A stretch of DNA of 50,087 nucleotides from Beijerinckiaceae bacterium (GTDB lineage: Bacteria; Pseudomonadota; Alphaproteobacteria; Rhizobiales; Beijerinckiaceae): assembly GCA_004298435.1 (NCBI GenBank), contig SCSF01000037.1, positions 1 to 50,087 on the forward strand, written 5' to 3'. Below are positions 24,983 to 33,441 of the stretch, piece by piece. Within the stretch, counting starts at the first letter, position 1, and each line of letters begins with the position of its first letter. The translations under genes were made by a program, and so were the position numbers. The notes beneath the pieces were generated by a model. The model searched no databases, was not told the origin of the DNA, and saw only the letters and a list, made by a program, of their open reading frames with translations.

Positions 24983-25060
24983 TTTTTCAACCGCTAATTT
25001 CCGACAAGAATAGCTCCGCTTGCGCTGAAACCGCGAGCAGGGCCGATAGACCCCGAAGAT

Positions 25061-25912
25061 TCAGCCGCGAAAATCGAGGCCGATGTCGAGGACTGGGGCG
25101 CTGTGGGTCAGCCAGCCGACGGAAATGAGATCGACGCCGCTTGCTGCTATCGCCGGCGCGGTTTGCGGCGTCACGCGGCCGGAGGCCTCGGTGATGGCGC
25201 GCCCGCCGACCATGGCGACGGCCTTGGCGAGCGTCTGCGGCGTCATATTGTCGAGCAGCACGGCGTCTACGCCGAGCTCCAGCGCCTCGGCGAGCTGATC
25301 GAGCGAATCCACTTCGATTTCGATTTTGACGAGATGACCGGCGTGGGCACGGGCGCGCGTCAGCGCTTCCCCTATGCCTCCGGCAATGGCGATATGGTTG
25401 TCCTTGATCAAAACCGCATCGTCGAGGCCAAAGCGGTGGTTATGGCCTCCGCCCATGCGCACCGCATATTTTTCGACGGCGCGCAGGCCTGGCGTCGTCT
25501 TGCGCGTGCAGACGATTTGCGCCTTTGTGCCTTTGACCGAATCGACGATGGCGGCGGTGACACTGGCGATCCCACTCAGATGGCCGAGGAAATTGAGGGC
25601 GACGCGTTCGGCTGTGAGAATGCCGCGCGCAGGTCCCGATACGCTCGCCACGAGATCGCCGGGCACGACCGCCGAACCGTCCGATTTGGCGATGGTCACG
25701 GCTATCGCCGGATCAATCAGTTCAAATGCGAGTTTCGCGAGATCGAGGCCCGCGATAACGCCCGGCTGGCGAGCGACGAGCGCGGTTTCCGCGCGCGCGG
25801 TCTGGGGAACGATCGCATCCGTCGTGAGATCGCCGGCGCGTCCGAGATCTTCGAGCAAGGCCGCGCGGACAAGAGGCTCCAGCATGATCCGCGGCAGAGG
25901 GGCGCTGCTCAT
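25061..25912 (-). CDS. nadC: Nicotinate-nucleotide pyrophosphorylase (carboxylating)
   Basis: Quinolinate phosphoribosyltransferase: quinolinate plus PRPP give nicotinate mononucleotide, CO2 and PPi, the last step of the NadB-NadA-NadC route. 283 residues from ATG 25912, which has GGAAGG about 7 bases ahead. The start [21 protein letters not shown], the active-site [25 protein letters not shown] (Arg, Lys and His contacts for quinolinate) and the barrel strands [11 protein letters not shown] and AVLLDNM are diagnostic. It is separated from nadB by a 268-base repeat-rich spacer. Confidence 0.96.
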   Translation of the reverse strand: MSSAPLPRIMLEPLVRAALLEDLGRAGDLTTDAIVPQTARAETALVARQPGVIAGLDLAKLAFELIDPAIAVTIAKSDGSAVVPGDLVASVSGPARGILTAERVALNFLGHLSGIASVTAAIVDSVKGTKAQIVCTRKTTPGLRAVEKYAVRMGGGHNHRFGLDDAVLIKDNHIAIAGGIGEALTRARAHAGHLVKIEIEVDSLDQLAEALELGVDAVLLDNMTPQTLAKAVAMVGGRAITEASGRVTPQTAPAIAASGVDLISVGWLTHSAPVLDIGLDFRG

Positions 25913-25925
25913 CACATCGCCTTCC

Positions 25926-25949
25926 CCTCTCCCCGCATGCGGGGAGAGG
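25926..25949. repeat. CCTCTCCCCG palindromic element, copy 2
   Basis: CCTCTCCCCG (25926-25935) and CGGGGAGAGG (25940-25949) with a CATG loop: a perfect 10-bp stem with the same arms as the copy at 2284. It sits just upstream of nadC, in the leader. Confidence 0.7.
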
Positions 25950-26056
25950 CCGGGAGAGGGGCAAAGTGAGTGTCCGCGATGCGGGTCATAAGCACATCTT
26001 GTCTGACATTACACGAGTATCGGACATTGAGGCTCCTCACCCGGCCCCTCACCTTA

Positions 26057-26143
26057 CCTCTCCCCGAACGCAAGCCGGCTGTTGCCGGCCTGCGCATTTC
26101 AAAAGCCCAACTCGGGAAAGCCCGAGTTGGGTGCGGGGAGAGG
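26057..26143. repeat. CCTCTCCCCG element, copy 3, with a folded 67-base insert
   Basis: The same arms, CCTCTCCCCG (26057-26066) and CGGGGAGAGG (26134-26143), enclose 67 bases that fold into two more hairpins. Stem B spans 26069-26094 (GCCGGC-TGTT-GCCGGC extended by CGCA/TGCG). Stem C pairs CCCAACTCGGG (26106-26116) with CCCGAGTTGGG (26121-26131). The result is a three-way junction in the nadB-nadC spacer. Confidence 0.7.
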
Positions 26144-26180
26144 GGCGGCAGACGCCGGTGCAAATACAGCGGAATACTCA

Positions 26181-27734
26181 TCACGCGACCAGATCCGGTA
26201 CGAGCGCCTGCGCCGTTTCGAGAGCATCGCTCATGTCGATCGTGCGCGGCCAGGCCCGGCTGTCGTCATGGCCCGGAAAATCGCTGCGTGCATGCGCGCC
26301 GCGGCTTTCCTCGCGTCTGAGGGCGGCGGCAACGATCATCAGTCCGATCAGGGCAGGATCGGAGGCCGGAGCATTCTCGGTCGCGAGCGGATGCAGCGCC
26401 GCCGCGGCCTCCTGAAGGCTGGCGCGCTCGCGCATTACTCCCGCCGCACGCGTGAGAATTGGCCGCACCGGATTGGGATCGTCGCGAAGCGGCGGCATTG
26501 GCCCGGAGAATGACGCCGAAGAGCGTCCAGCGCTTGTGCCCTTCAAGTCCTCAGCGACGAACTTTCCACAGACCGCAGCCTCCAGCAGGGAATTGCTGGC
26601 AAGCCGATTGGCGCCGTGAAGGCCGGTGCAGGCCGCTTCGCCACAGGCCCAAAGGCCCTCGACCGAGCTGTGCCCGTCGAGATCCACCTTGATGCCGCCC
26701 ATATGATAATGTGCCGCAGGCCGGATCGGGATCGGCTCGCGCGCAGGGTCGATGCCGGCATTCGCGCAAAGCTCGGTGATCGCGGGGAAGCGGCGATGGA
26801 AATCGACGCCTTTCAGGTCGCGCGCATCGAGATAGACATGATGGCCATCCGTCATCTGACGCCAGATCGCGCGCGCCACGACATCGCGCGGCGCGAGTTC
26901 GGCGCCCGACACTTTCGACATGAAACGGCGACTGCTTTCATCGACAAGAATTGCGCCTTCGCCCCGCACCGCCTCGCTGATGAGTTTCAGCGGGAAGCCT
27001 GCGGAATCGAGCGCCGTCGGATGGAACTGCACGAATTCGAGATCGGCGAGCTGCGCGCCCGCGCGTGCCGCCAAAGCGAGGCCTTGCCCGAACGATCCTG
27101 CCGGATTCGTGCCGTGGAGGAAGAGCCCACCGATGCCTCCCGTGGCGATCACGACGCGGTTTGTCGGCAAAAGCGCCGGGCCGTGCGGACCAGCAACGAG
27201 AACGCCCTTTATGGCTCCATCTTCAACGACGAGCCGCCGCGCTGCCATCCCCTCGATCAGTGCGATTGACGGCGTGTTCTTGGCCGCCTCTACGAGAGCC
27301 CTGACGATTTCGCGGCCGGAGGCATCGCCGCCCGCGTGAACAATGCGGTTGCGGCTGTGCGCGGCCTCGAGGCCGAGCAGAAGGGCGCCGTTTTCATCGC
27401 GATCGAAACGGACGCCCAGACGGGCGAGATTTTCGATAGCTGTGGGGCCGGAACGGACGATGCGCTCGACCGCTGCCGTGTCGCAAATTCCGTCGCCGGC
27501 AGCGAGCGTATCGGCGATCTGCAAGGCCGGATCGTCATGCGGCCCGACGGCGGCGGCGATGCCACCTTGCGCCAGGACACTCGACGTTTCGCCGCCGAGC
27601 CGCGCCTTACTGAGCAACACGACGGGCGCGGGTGCGAGTTGCAGGGCTGTCATCAGCCCGGCAAGGCCGCCGCCGATAATAAGCGGGCACGCATCGATAT
27701 CGAGGATGTCCATGGTCATGTCGCCCAGAGCCAT
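26181..27734 (-). CDS. nadB: L-aspartate oxidase
   Basis: FAD enzyme that oxidises L-aspartate to iminoaspartate, the substrate of NadA. 517 residues. The dinucleotide loop is IIGGGLAGLMTALQLA (from about residue 19), followed by LSKARLGGETSSVLAQGGIAAAVG, the flavoprotein signature of the succinate dehydrogenase/fumarate reductase/NadB group. AAHYHMGGIKVDLDGHSSVEGLWACGEAACTGLHGANRLASNSLLEA is the conserved FAD-contacting end. The C-terminal helical domain is present. The start at 27734 lies 15 bases after nadA; a second ATG at 27713 is possible. Part of the nadA-nadB-nadC operon. Confidence 0.96.
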   Translation of the reverse strand: MALGDMTMDILDIDACPLIIGGGLAGLMTALQLAPAPVVLLSKARLGGETSSVLAQGGIAAAVGPHDDPALQIADTLAAGDGICDTAAVERIVRSGPTAIENLARLGVRFDRDENGALLLGLEAAHSRNRIVHAGGDASGREIVRALVEAAKNTPSIALIEGMAARRLVVEDGAIKGVLVAGPHGPALLPTNRVVIATGGIGGLFLHGTNPAGSFGQGLALAARAGAQLADLEFVQFHPTALDSAGFPLKLISEAVRGEGAILVDESSRRFMSKVSGAELAPRDVVARAIWRQMTDGHHVYLDARDLKGVDFHRRFPAITELCANAGIDPAREPIPIRPAAHYHMGGIKVDLDGHSSVEGLWACGEAACTGLHGANRLASNSLLEAAVCGKFVAEDLKGTSAGRSSASFSGPMPPLRDDPNPVRPILTRAAGVMRERASLQEAAAALHPLATENAPASDPALIGLMIVAAALRREESRGAHARSDFPGHDDSRAWPRTIDMSDALETAQALVPDLVA

Positions 27735-27749
27735 CGCAGGCTGCCTTGT

Positions 27750-28751
27750 TCAGACGGCGAGCATGCGCTCGACCGAAAGTCGCGCGCGCGCCGCAGTTGC
27801 CGGATCGATCGTCACCTCATGCTGCAAGGTTTCGAGCGAATGGCGGATGTTTTTCAGCGTGATCCGCTTCATATGCGGGCAGAGATTGCAGGGGCGGACG
27901 AATTCCAGCTCCGGATACTGAATGGCGATATTGTCGCTCATCGAACATTCGGTCAGCAAAGCCACGCTCTGCGGGCGGTTCTTGCCGACATAATCGGCGA
28001 TTGCCGCGGTCGAACCTGAAAAATCCGAAGCCGCGACAACATCGGGCGGGCATTCGGGATGCGCCAGCACGGTAATGCCCGGATGCGCCTCGCGCAGCTC
28101 GGCAATGTCGCTTGGCTCGAATCTCTCATGCACTTCGCAATGGCCGGCCCAGGTGATGATCTCGACGCCCGTTTCGGCGGCGATATTGCGCGCGAGATAT
28201 TCGTCAGGGATCATAATGACCTTCGGGACGCCGAGCGATTCGACGACCTTGCGGGCATTGCCCGAGGTGCAGCAGATGTCAGACTCGGCTTTTACCGCGG
28301 CCGAAGTGTTCACATAGGTGACGATCGGCACACCGGGATGGCGCTGCCGCAGGGTGCGCACATCTTCGGGGGTGATCGATTCGGCAAGCGAACAGCCGGC
28401 AGCGAGATCCGGCATCAGAACCTTCTTGTCCGGATTGAGCAGTTTCGCCGTTTCCGCCATGAAGTGAACGCCGGCCAATACGATGACATCGGCCTCGATC
28501 TTCATGGCTTCGCGCGCAAGCGCGAGCGAATCGCCGACGAGATCGGCGACGCAGTAATAGATCTCCGGCGTCTGGTAGTTATGCGCCAGTATGACCGCGT
28601 TGCGTTCGGCTTTCAGCTTCAGAATCGCGTCTATGTCGGCGGCATAGACCGGCCATTCCGGCGCCGGAATCGCGTGGCGGACCTTGGCGAAAAGATCCTC
28701 GCGGACAGGCGGGAAGCCATCGGTGCGCGGCAAAAGAGCGGACGTGACCAT
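27750..28751 (-). CDS. nadA: Quinolinate synthase
   Basis: Condenses iminoaspartate with dihydroxyacetone phosphate to quinolinate; contains an oxygen-sensitive [4Fe-4S] cluster. 333 residues. The three cluster ligands are visible at Cys120 ([10 protein letters not shown]), Cys205 (WAGHCEVHE) and Cys291 (NLCPHMK). [23 protein letters not shown] is the conserved N-terminal substrate region. It is the first gene of nadA-nadB-nadC, and two operator-like palindromes lie directly upstream, below the nadQ stop. Confidence 0.97.
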   Translation of the reverse strand: MVTSALLPRTDGFPPVREDLFAKVRHAIPAPEWPVYAADIDAILKLKAERNAVILAHNYQTPEIYYCVADLVGDSLALAREAMKIEADVIVLAGVHFMAETAKLLNPDKKVLMPDLAAGCSLAESITPEDVRTLRQRHPGVPIVTYVNTSAAVKAESDICCTSGNARKVVESLGVPKVIMIPDEYLARNIAAETGVEIITWAGHCEVHERFEPSDIAELREAHPGITVLAHPECPPDVVAASDFSGSTAAIADYVGKNRPQSVALLTECSMSDNIAIQYPELEFVRPCNLCPHMKRITLKNIRHSLETLQHEVTIDPATAARARLSVERMLAV

Positions 28752-28757
28752 GACGAT

Positions 28758-28774
28758 ATACTCGCTTTGAGTAT
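28758..28774 (-). promoter_or_regulatory. Predicted NadQ operator, proximal to nadA
   Basis: A 17-base dyad ATACTC-GCTTT-GAGTAT, with perfect six-base arms, begins 7 bases upstream of the nadA start. It and the next site agree at 12 of 17 positions. Binding by NadQ is inferred from position and from NadQ regulating nadABC in Alphaproteobacteria. Confidence 0.6.
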
Positions 28775-28785
28775 TACATCATCAT

Positions 28786-28802
28786 ATGCTGGGGTTGAGC
28801 AT
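28786..28802 (-). promoter_or_regulatory. Predicted NadQ operator, distal, with nadA promoter elements
   Basis: A second 17-base dyad ATGCTGGGGTTGAGCAT, centred 28 bases from the first. A TTGACA on the minus strand (28814-28809) overlaps the end of nadQ and would be the -35 box. No convincing -10 at ideal spacing is seen (TATGAT at 28786-28781 is 22 bases away). Both dyads would overlap the promoter, which fits repression. Confidence 0.55.
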
Positions 28803-28810
28803 AAGTTTTG

Positions 28811-29809
28811 TCAAGACCGCGAAATGGGGAGTTTTGTCCCGACGATCGCCCGTTCCGTCAGAATATCGCGGCGAAACCGGAACAGTTTTGCCGGTCTTCC
28901 CCCGGTTTCCTGACTTAGCGTGCCGGTTTCCTCGACAAGCTGCTGCTGCTCGATAAGCCGGCGGAAATTCTGCTTATGCAGCAGTCTGCCGGCGAGAGCT
29001 TCGACGCAGCGCTGCAATTGCAGAAGCGTGAAGGTCTCCGGCATCAATTCGAAAACGACGGGATGATATTTGATTTTCGACCGAAGCCTCGCGATGCCTG
29101 TTGCGAGAATACGGCGATGGTCGAGAATCATGCTGTCGCCCGCAAGTGGCGCGGGCTCGCTCTCAGGCCGATTGCGCCGCGCCTCCGGGATAAGCCCGGC
29201 TTCATACATCAGTTCATAACGCTGGAGGACAAGTTCCTCGTTCCACGGCCTGCCGTCGAGCCCGAAGGTGACGGCGATCCGGTTCAACCGGTCATGTCCT
29301 GTCGCAAGATCGGGCGCGGCCTCGGCAAACTCGCGCAGCCGCGGCAAGAGCATCGATTCGATCATTGGCGGAATGCCTGTGCGCCGGTCCTCCCAGGGCA
29401 AATGATCATACCAGCTCCGCCAGCTTACCGCGCAGTCAACGCCTTCCACGCGCTCCCGCGTCAGACCGAGATAGCTGATCGATATGAAGCGCTGGTCGGG
29501 TCCGAGGCCGCGGTCGCGATCGGCGAAGGTATAGAGTTGTTCGACATAGCCGAGCGGATGGCGCGTCTGCCTCTCGACCCAGGCGCGCAGGCCCGATTGC
29601 AGCGAGCGATGCTCCAGTTCGAAGGGGCCGGAGGGCAGCGCGCGCGCATCTTGTAGAGTCAGAACGCGGGGATCGCCATGCGTGACGGCAACCAGCACGG
29701 CGATCAGATCGGCCGCAATCCCGTGGCCGCCAGCGATGGCTGCCGCGCGAGTTTCTCTGAGACGTATCCCTGACGCCTGCGGTTGCAGGCTCCGTTCAGG
29801 CCTGCTCAT
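28811..29809 (-). CDS. nadQ: Nudix-related transcriptional regulator of NAD synthesis, NadQ-like
   Basis: 332 residues. The N-terminal part (about 30-165) follows a Nudix fold (LIAVLVAVTHGDPRVLTL, LPSGPFELEHRSLQSGLRAWVERQT, GYVEQLYTFADRDRG), but the Nudix-box glutamates needed for catalysis are missing, as expected for a ligand-sensing regulator. The C-terminal part (about 230-325) looks like a winged helix (ETFTLLQLQRCVEALAGRLLHKQNFRRLIEQ, then a GGRPAKLFRF wing). NadQ is the established alphaproteobacterial regulator of nadABC. It lies 59 bases upstream of nadA on the same strand with palindromes between. No matching site is visible before nadQ itself. Confidence 0.82.
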   Translation of the reverse strand: MSRPERSLQPQASGIRLRETRAAAIAGGHGIAADLIAVLVAVTHGDPRVLTLQDARALPSGPFELEHRSLQSGLRAWVERQTRHPLGYVEQLYTFADRDRGLGPDQRFISISYLGLTRERVEGVDCAVSWRSWYDHLPWEDRRTGIPPMIESMLLPRLREFAEAAPDLATGHDRLNRIAVTFGLDGRPWNEELVLQRYELMYEAGLIPEARRNRPESEPAPLAGDSMILDHRRILATGIARLRSKIKYHPVVFELMPETFTLLQLQRCVEALAGRLLHKQNFRRLIEQQQLVEETGTLSQETGGRPAKLFRFRRDILTERAIVGTKLPISRS

Positions 29810-29906
29810 CGGAACCTTTGCTCATCTTCGTTCTGGCCATTTCCGCCGGTGCGCCGCGGCAGCATACAATAATCTAACTAACAGGATGGCCGCTGCGGCG
29901 GCAAAA

Positions 29907-30287
29907 TTATCCGATTTCCAGGGGTATCGCCGCAACTTCGTGGCGCGGCCATCGCCATGGCGCGAGGCAAACCGCATCGCCGCGCAACGTAAGCCGCGCG
30001 GCCCAGGGATTGGCCGCCAGCCAATGCGCGCCGGCGCGGGAGATCCGCCGGCATTTCATCCGGTCGATGGCCATCAGAGCCGCCGTCAGATCAGGCCGCA
30101 TCTTGACTTCGACGAAGGCGATGGAATCGCGCCTCCTGGCAATCAGATCGATTTCGCCACCCGAGACGGAATAACGCCGGGCGAGAATTCGGTAACCCTT
30201 CAGGCGCAGGTAAAATGCAGCGACAGTTTCGGCGCGGTAACCAGATTTGAGCGCGCGCCGCCGTTTTTTCACGCCGTCAGCGATCAT
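29907..30287 (-). CDS. YraN/UPF0102 family endonuclease-like protein
   Basis: 126-residue protein with the predicted Holliday-junction-resolvase/restriction-like fold. The motif GEIDLIARRRDSIAFVEVKMR contains the E-x-D...E-x-K metal-binding pattern of PD-(D/E)XK nucleases. The N-terminal SGYRAETVAAFYLRLKGYRILARRY is typical of YraN. Its cellular role is unknown. The ATG overlaps the rsmI stop by four bases, and the rsmI-yraN pairing with an LpoA-like gene is conserved in Proteobacteria. Confidence 0.92.
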   Translation of the reverse strand: MIADGVKKRRRALKSGYRAETVAAFYLRLKGYRILARRYSVSGGEIDLIARRRDSIAFVEVKMRPDLTAALMAIDRMKCRRISRAGAHWLAANPWAARLTLRGDAVCLAPWRWPRHEVAAIPLEIG

Positions 30288-31231
30288 TGGCGTGCCCTGG
30301 CCGAAAGTTCGATCGCTCTCGCGTAGACTTTCCGCCGCGGCTGTCCTGTCTCCGCGGAGACGACTGTTGCCGCCTCCTTGACCGACAAAGTCTCCAGCGC
30401 CTTGCTGATTTTAGCATCAAGATCTGCCGCATCCGGCGCGGCCACGTCTGCCGAAGGCGGACCGACGAGGAGAACGATCTCGCCCTTTGGCGGCGGTTCT
30501 CCAGCAAATGTTGCGGCGAGTTCGGCAAGCGCGCCGCGCCGGACGGTTTCGAAATGCTTCGTCAGTTCGCGCGCCACCGCGGCCTCGCGCTGGCCAAGGA
30601 CGGCATGAAGGTCCGCCAAAGTCTCAGCCACGCGATGCGGTGACTCGAAAAAAACCAGCGTGCCCGGGACAGCGGCGAGTTCCGCGATGCGGTGACGGCG
30701 CGCCACCTGTTTGGACGGCAGAAATCCTTCAAAAAAGAAACGGTCAGTTGGCAGACCGGCGACGACAAGCGCCGCCAGGATCGCTGATGCGCCGGGCACG
30801 CTCGTCACTGCGATATTTTCAGCGAGGGCAGAGGCAACGAGCTTGAAGCCTGGATCGGAAACCAGCGGCGTGCCGGCATCCGAAACGAGCGCCAGGGCGG
30901 CGCCGTTCGCCAGCCGCGCCAGCAGATGCGGACGCATCACCGCGGCATTGTGCTCGTGGTAAGCAACGAGAGGCGTCGCGATGCCGTAATGCGCGAGCAG
31001 CTTTTTGGTGACGCGGGTGTCCTCCGCGAGGACAGCGTCCGCAGCCGCCAGGGTCGCCAGGGCGCGCAGGGAAATATCGGCCAGATTGCCGATCGGTGTC
31101 GCGACCACATGGAGTCCGGGCGTCAGCGGCTCCGCCTCGGCCTTCAGGCCGAAGGCGGTGAAGCCGCTCGATCCTACGCCGACAGGCGGCCGCTGCGGCG
31201 CGACCGGTTTTTTTGACACGTTTTGCGTCAC
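30284..31231 (-). CDS. rsmI: 16S rRNA (cytidine(1402)-2'-O)-methyltransferase
   Basis: SAM-dependent enzyme that 2'-O-methylates C1402 in the 16S rRNA decoding centre. 315 residues, tetrapyrrole-methylase fold. Diagnostic stretches are LHVVATPIGNLADISLRAL (from about residue 40), AEDTRVTKKLLAHYGI, LVSDAGTPLVSDPG and FFEGFLPSKQVARRHRI. The start is GTG at 31231. The protein has a Lys/Pro-rich N-terminal leader of about 35 residues before the domain. yraN follows with a four-base overlap, and an lpoA-like gene diverges from it. Confidence 0.96.
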   Translation of the reverse strand: MTQNVSKKPVAPQRPPVGVGSSGFTAFGLKAEAEPLTPGLHVVATPIGNLADISLRALATLAAADAVLAEDTRVTKKLLAHYGIATPLVAYHEHNAAVMRPHLLARLANGAALALVSDAGTPLVSDPGFKLVASALAENIAVTSVPGASAILAALVVAGLPTDRFFFEGFLPSKQVARRHRIAELAAVPGTLVFFESPHRVAETLADLHAVLGQREAAVARELTKHFETVRRGALAELAATFAGEPPPKGEIVLLVGPPSADVAAPDAADLDAKISKALETLSVKEAATVVSAETGQPRRKVYARAIELSARARQ

Positions 31232-31233
31232 GG

Positions 31234-31275
31234 GATGTTCTTTATATCGTCCATATGTTCTGTAAATAGAACATC
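31234..31275. promoter_or_regulatory. Operator-like palindromes between rsmI and the lpoA-like gene
   Basis: TGTTCT-GTAAAT-AGAACA (31256-31273) is a perfect 6+6 dyad. A further GATGTTCT half-site at 31234-31241 is inverted relative to AGAACATC (31268-31275), so three copies of the same half-site lie within 42 bases. This is a protein-binding pattern in a divergent promoter region; the regulator is unknown. The GTTC/GAAC spacing does not fit the alphaproteobacterial LexA box. Confidence 0.5.
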
Positions 31276-31433
31276 TTCATTCATGTCACAAGCGCCGTTT
31301 TTCGCCAGCTTGGCCGTTCATTTACCTTCCATTGCCGCGCGCCTGAGATTATGCCTGAAAGACCTGAAACTCGAGGCTTGCGTTTCCTTCGGCCCGGTTG
31401 CGCCCGGGCGTGGACGAGCCTGTCTGTCGAAAC

Positions 31434-32804
31434 ATGTCGCAATCGGACAAGCCGATGCGCCACGCCGCGGGGGTCATGTCTTTGGCTCAGATGTCTTTTG
31501 CGCCGTTCCTTCGGACGCGTGCGAATTCGAATGCTTTGGTTCCGGGTGGCGGCTCGGGTTTTGCTGCAACCTTCCGTCGTTTGCGCGCAGGGGCCTCGCG
31601 CTTTGCCGCGATCGCGGCTGTCGTAAGTCTGGCCGGTTGCGTCTCGACGGGCCTGTCGAGCCCCGGCGGCGTTGGTCCAACCGATGATGTGACGGGCGGT
31701 CTGCCTGTCGATCCCGTGCAGTCGCAGCCCTTGGCCGCGCCACAGGGCGCCGCCAGCACGGACTCAATCGGGACCGGGCCGGTGAAGGTCGCCCTGATCC
31801 TGCCCCTGACGCAGAATGCGGCCCCGAATGCCGTGGGCGTTTCCTTGCGCAACGCCGCGGCTCTCGCCATTTCCGAGGCCGGCAACAGTGATGTTACTTT
31901 ACTGGTCAAGGATGATCAGTCGACTGCGGACGGCGCGCGCAGCGCTGCGCAGTCCGCAATCTCCGACGGCGCAGGTCTGATTATCGGGCCGCTGTTCTCG
32001 GCCAATGTCCGTGCCGCGTCGCAAGTGACGATTCCGGCCAACAAGCCGATGATCGCATTTTCGACCGATGCCTCGGTCGCCCAGCCCGGCGTTTATCTCC
32101 TCTCGTTTCTTGTCGAGAGCTATGTCGACCGCATCGTCGATTACGCCGCCGCCAAGGGCAAGAAATCCATCGCCGCGCTCATTCCTGACAATGATTATGG
32201 CCGCATCGCAGACGCAGAATTTCAGCAGGCTGCGGCGCAGCGCGGCGTGAGAGTGATGGGCATCGAACACTATCAGCCGCAGACGGCGCGTGCTGCGGTC
32301 CGCAAGGTTGCTGCGCTCGGCAATCAGATCGATGGGATTTTCATTGCCGACCAGGCCGGCGCCATGCCGGCGATCGCGCAAGCGCTTACCGCCAGCGGTA
32401 TCGATTCGCATAAGGTGCAGATCCTTGGCACGGGATTGTGGAACGATCCGCGGGTTCTGTCTTTGCCGGCTTTGCAGGGCGCCTGGTTTGCCGCACCGGA
32501 TAACGCGGGCTTCAAGGCTTTCTCGACGCGTTACCGGGCAAAATATGGATCCGATCCGGTTCGCATCGCTACGCTCAGCTATGATGCCGTATCGCTGGCC
32601 GTGGCTCTGGCTCATCGTCCTGGGCCGGACAGATTTTCTGCCTCCGTGCTCACCAATCATTCTGGCTTCAACGGTGCGGACGGCGTCTTCCGCTTCAAAC
32701 CGAACGGCCTGAATGAACGTGGCCTCGCGATCATGCGCATCGACAACGGCAAGGCAATTCCGCTTGAGCCGGCTCCGCATATGCTGACGGCTTCCGCGAC
32801 ATAA
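31434..32804 (+). CDS. LpoA-like lipoprotein (penicillin-binding protein activator family)
   Basis: Probable lipoprotein with a type I periplasmic-binding-protein domain, resembling the LpoA C-terminal domain that activates class A penicillin-binding proteins. A lipobox LAGC follows a hydrophobic stretch (FAAIAAVVSLAGC; Cys69 in this numbering). The domain runs from VKVALILPLTQNAAPNAVG through GLIIGPLFSANVRAASQV, KKSIAALIPDNDYGRIADAEF and LGTGLWNDPRVLSLPALQGAWFAAP. The N-terminus is uncertain: ATG 31434 (456 residues), ATG 31476 (442) and TTG codons are possible. The rsmI-yraN neighbourhood supports the LpoA family over an amino-acid ABC receptor. Confidence 0.85.
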   Translation: MSQSDKPMRHAAGVMSLAQMSFAPFLRTRANSNALVPGGGSGFAATFRRLRAGASRFAAIAAVVSLAGCVSTGLSSPGGVGPTDDVTGGLPVDPVQSQPLAAPQGAASTDSIGTGPVKVALILPLTQNAAPNAVGVSLRNAAALAISEAGNSDVTLLVKDDQSTADGARSAAQSAISDGAGLIIGPLFSANVRAASQVTIPANKPMIAFSTDASVAQPGVYLLSFLVESYVDRIVDYAAAKGKKSIAALIPDNDYGRIADAEFQQAAAQRGVRVMGIEHYQPQTARAAVRKVAALGNQIDGIFIADQAGAMPAIAQALTASGIDSHKVQILGTGLWNDPRVLSLPALQGAWFAAPDNAGFKAFSTRYRAKYGSDPVRIATLSYDAVSLAVALAHRPGPDRFSASVLTNHSGFNGADGVFRFKPNGLNERGLAIMRIDNGKAIPLEPAPHMLTASAT

Positions 32805-32842
32805 GGAACGCTCCATCCAGACTCTTTGCTTCACGATTGCGC

Positions 32843-32874
32843 CTGGATGCGCGGATCAGGTCCGCGCATAATGC
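32843..32874 (+). repeat. Palindromic repeat, CTGGATGCGCGGATC family
   Basis: TGCGCGGA (32848-32855) and TCCGCGCA (32861-32868) form an eight-bp stem within a unit that closely matches those at 34055-34086 and 34141-34172. It lies between convergent genes and runs into the 3' end of the TetR-type gene, whose last residues (HYART) are encoded inside it. Confidence 0.6.
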
Positions 32875-33440
32875 GCTGATGGCGCGGACAGCAGGCGGCT
32901 TTGCAGGCGCGTCAATGTGCGGCCAAAGGAGCCGCTCTCGGGCATGGCGCGCGCCAGAATAAGCGCGCCCTGAATCACGGCAACGGCTTCTTCAGCGAGA
33001 GCACTGGCCGTTTCCCTGTCCGTGCCGGTCCGCACAATCGCTGCGGCAAGCGCTTCGGTCCACGCGACGAAATATGCGTGGACCTGCTGCGCAAATCGGT
33101 CGCGAGAGTCTCCGAGCGCCAGAACTCCGACAAGGCAAAGCCGGCGGCCGGAGCGGAAGTAGTCGTCCACGGCGCGCAGCATGTTCCCGATTGATTGCCG
33201 GGCATCCCGTTCGTCCCGCAGCGGTGCGAAAACCTGCGTTTCAAACCAGAGATCGATTTCCGCGAGAACGGCGGCGACCATCTCCTCCTTGCCGTCGGGA
33301 AAGAGGTTATAAAGGCTGCCTCTGCCGAGGCCGGTTTTTTCGCTTATGACCGCAAGGCTCGCACCGTCGAACCCGTGGTCGCGGAACACTTCGGCAAGCT
33401 CCGACAGGACCTCTGCACGATCACGTCCGCGCGGAGGCAT
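32856..33440 (-). CDS. TetR/AcrR-family transcriptional regulator
   Basis: 194 residues from ATG 33440. The N-terminal helix-turn-helix domain is clear (RAEVLSELAEVFRDHGFDGASLAVISEKTGLGRGSLYNLFPDGKEEMVAAVL, about residues 7-57), followed by a helical ligand-binding domain of unknown effector. The second half resembles the C-terminal region seen in LmrA/YxaF-like TetR proteins. It starts one base after the stop of the DUF1348 gene, so the two are an operon, and a strong palindrome upstream of that pair (33954-33981) is the likely autoregulatory operator. The frame is open to 33533, but upstream residues overlap the partner gene. Confidence 0.9.
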   Translation of the reverse strand: MPPRGRDRAEVLSELAEVFRDHGFDGASLAVISEKTGLGRGSLYNLFPDGKEEMVAAVLAEIDLWFETQVFAPLRDERDARQSIGNMLRAVDDYFRSGRRLCLVGVLALGDSRDRFAQQVHAYFVAWTEALAAAIVRTGTDRETASALAEEAVAVIQGALILARAMPESGSFGRTLTRLQSRLLSAPSAHYART

Positions 33441-33441
33441 T

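Noticed and set aside
24834-25060. Replication origin near rpmH
   Set aside because: No DnaA boxes, AT-rich unwinding region or dnaA/dnaN genes; the rpmH-origin linkage is not typical of Alphaproteobacteria.
31234-31275. LexA box before the lpoA-like gene
   Set aside because: The alphaproteobacterial LexA box is GTTC-N7-GTTC; here the GTTC pairs are 16 bases apart and the dyad is GTTC-N8-GAAC.
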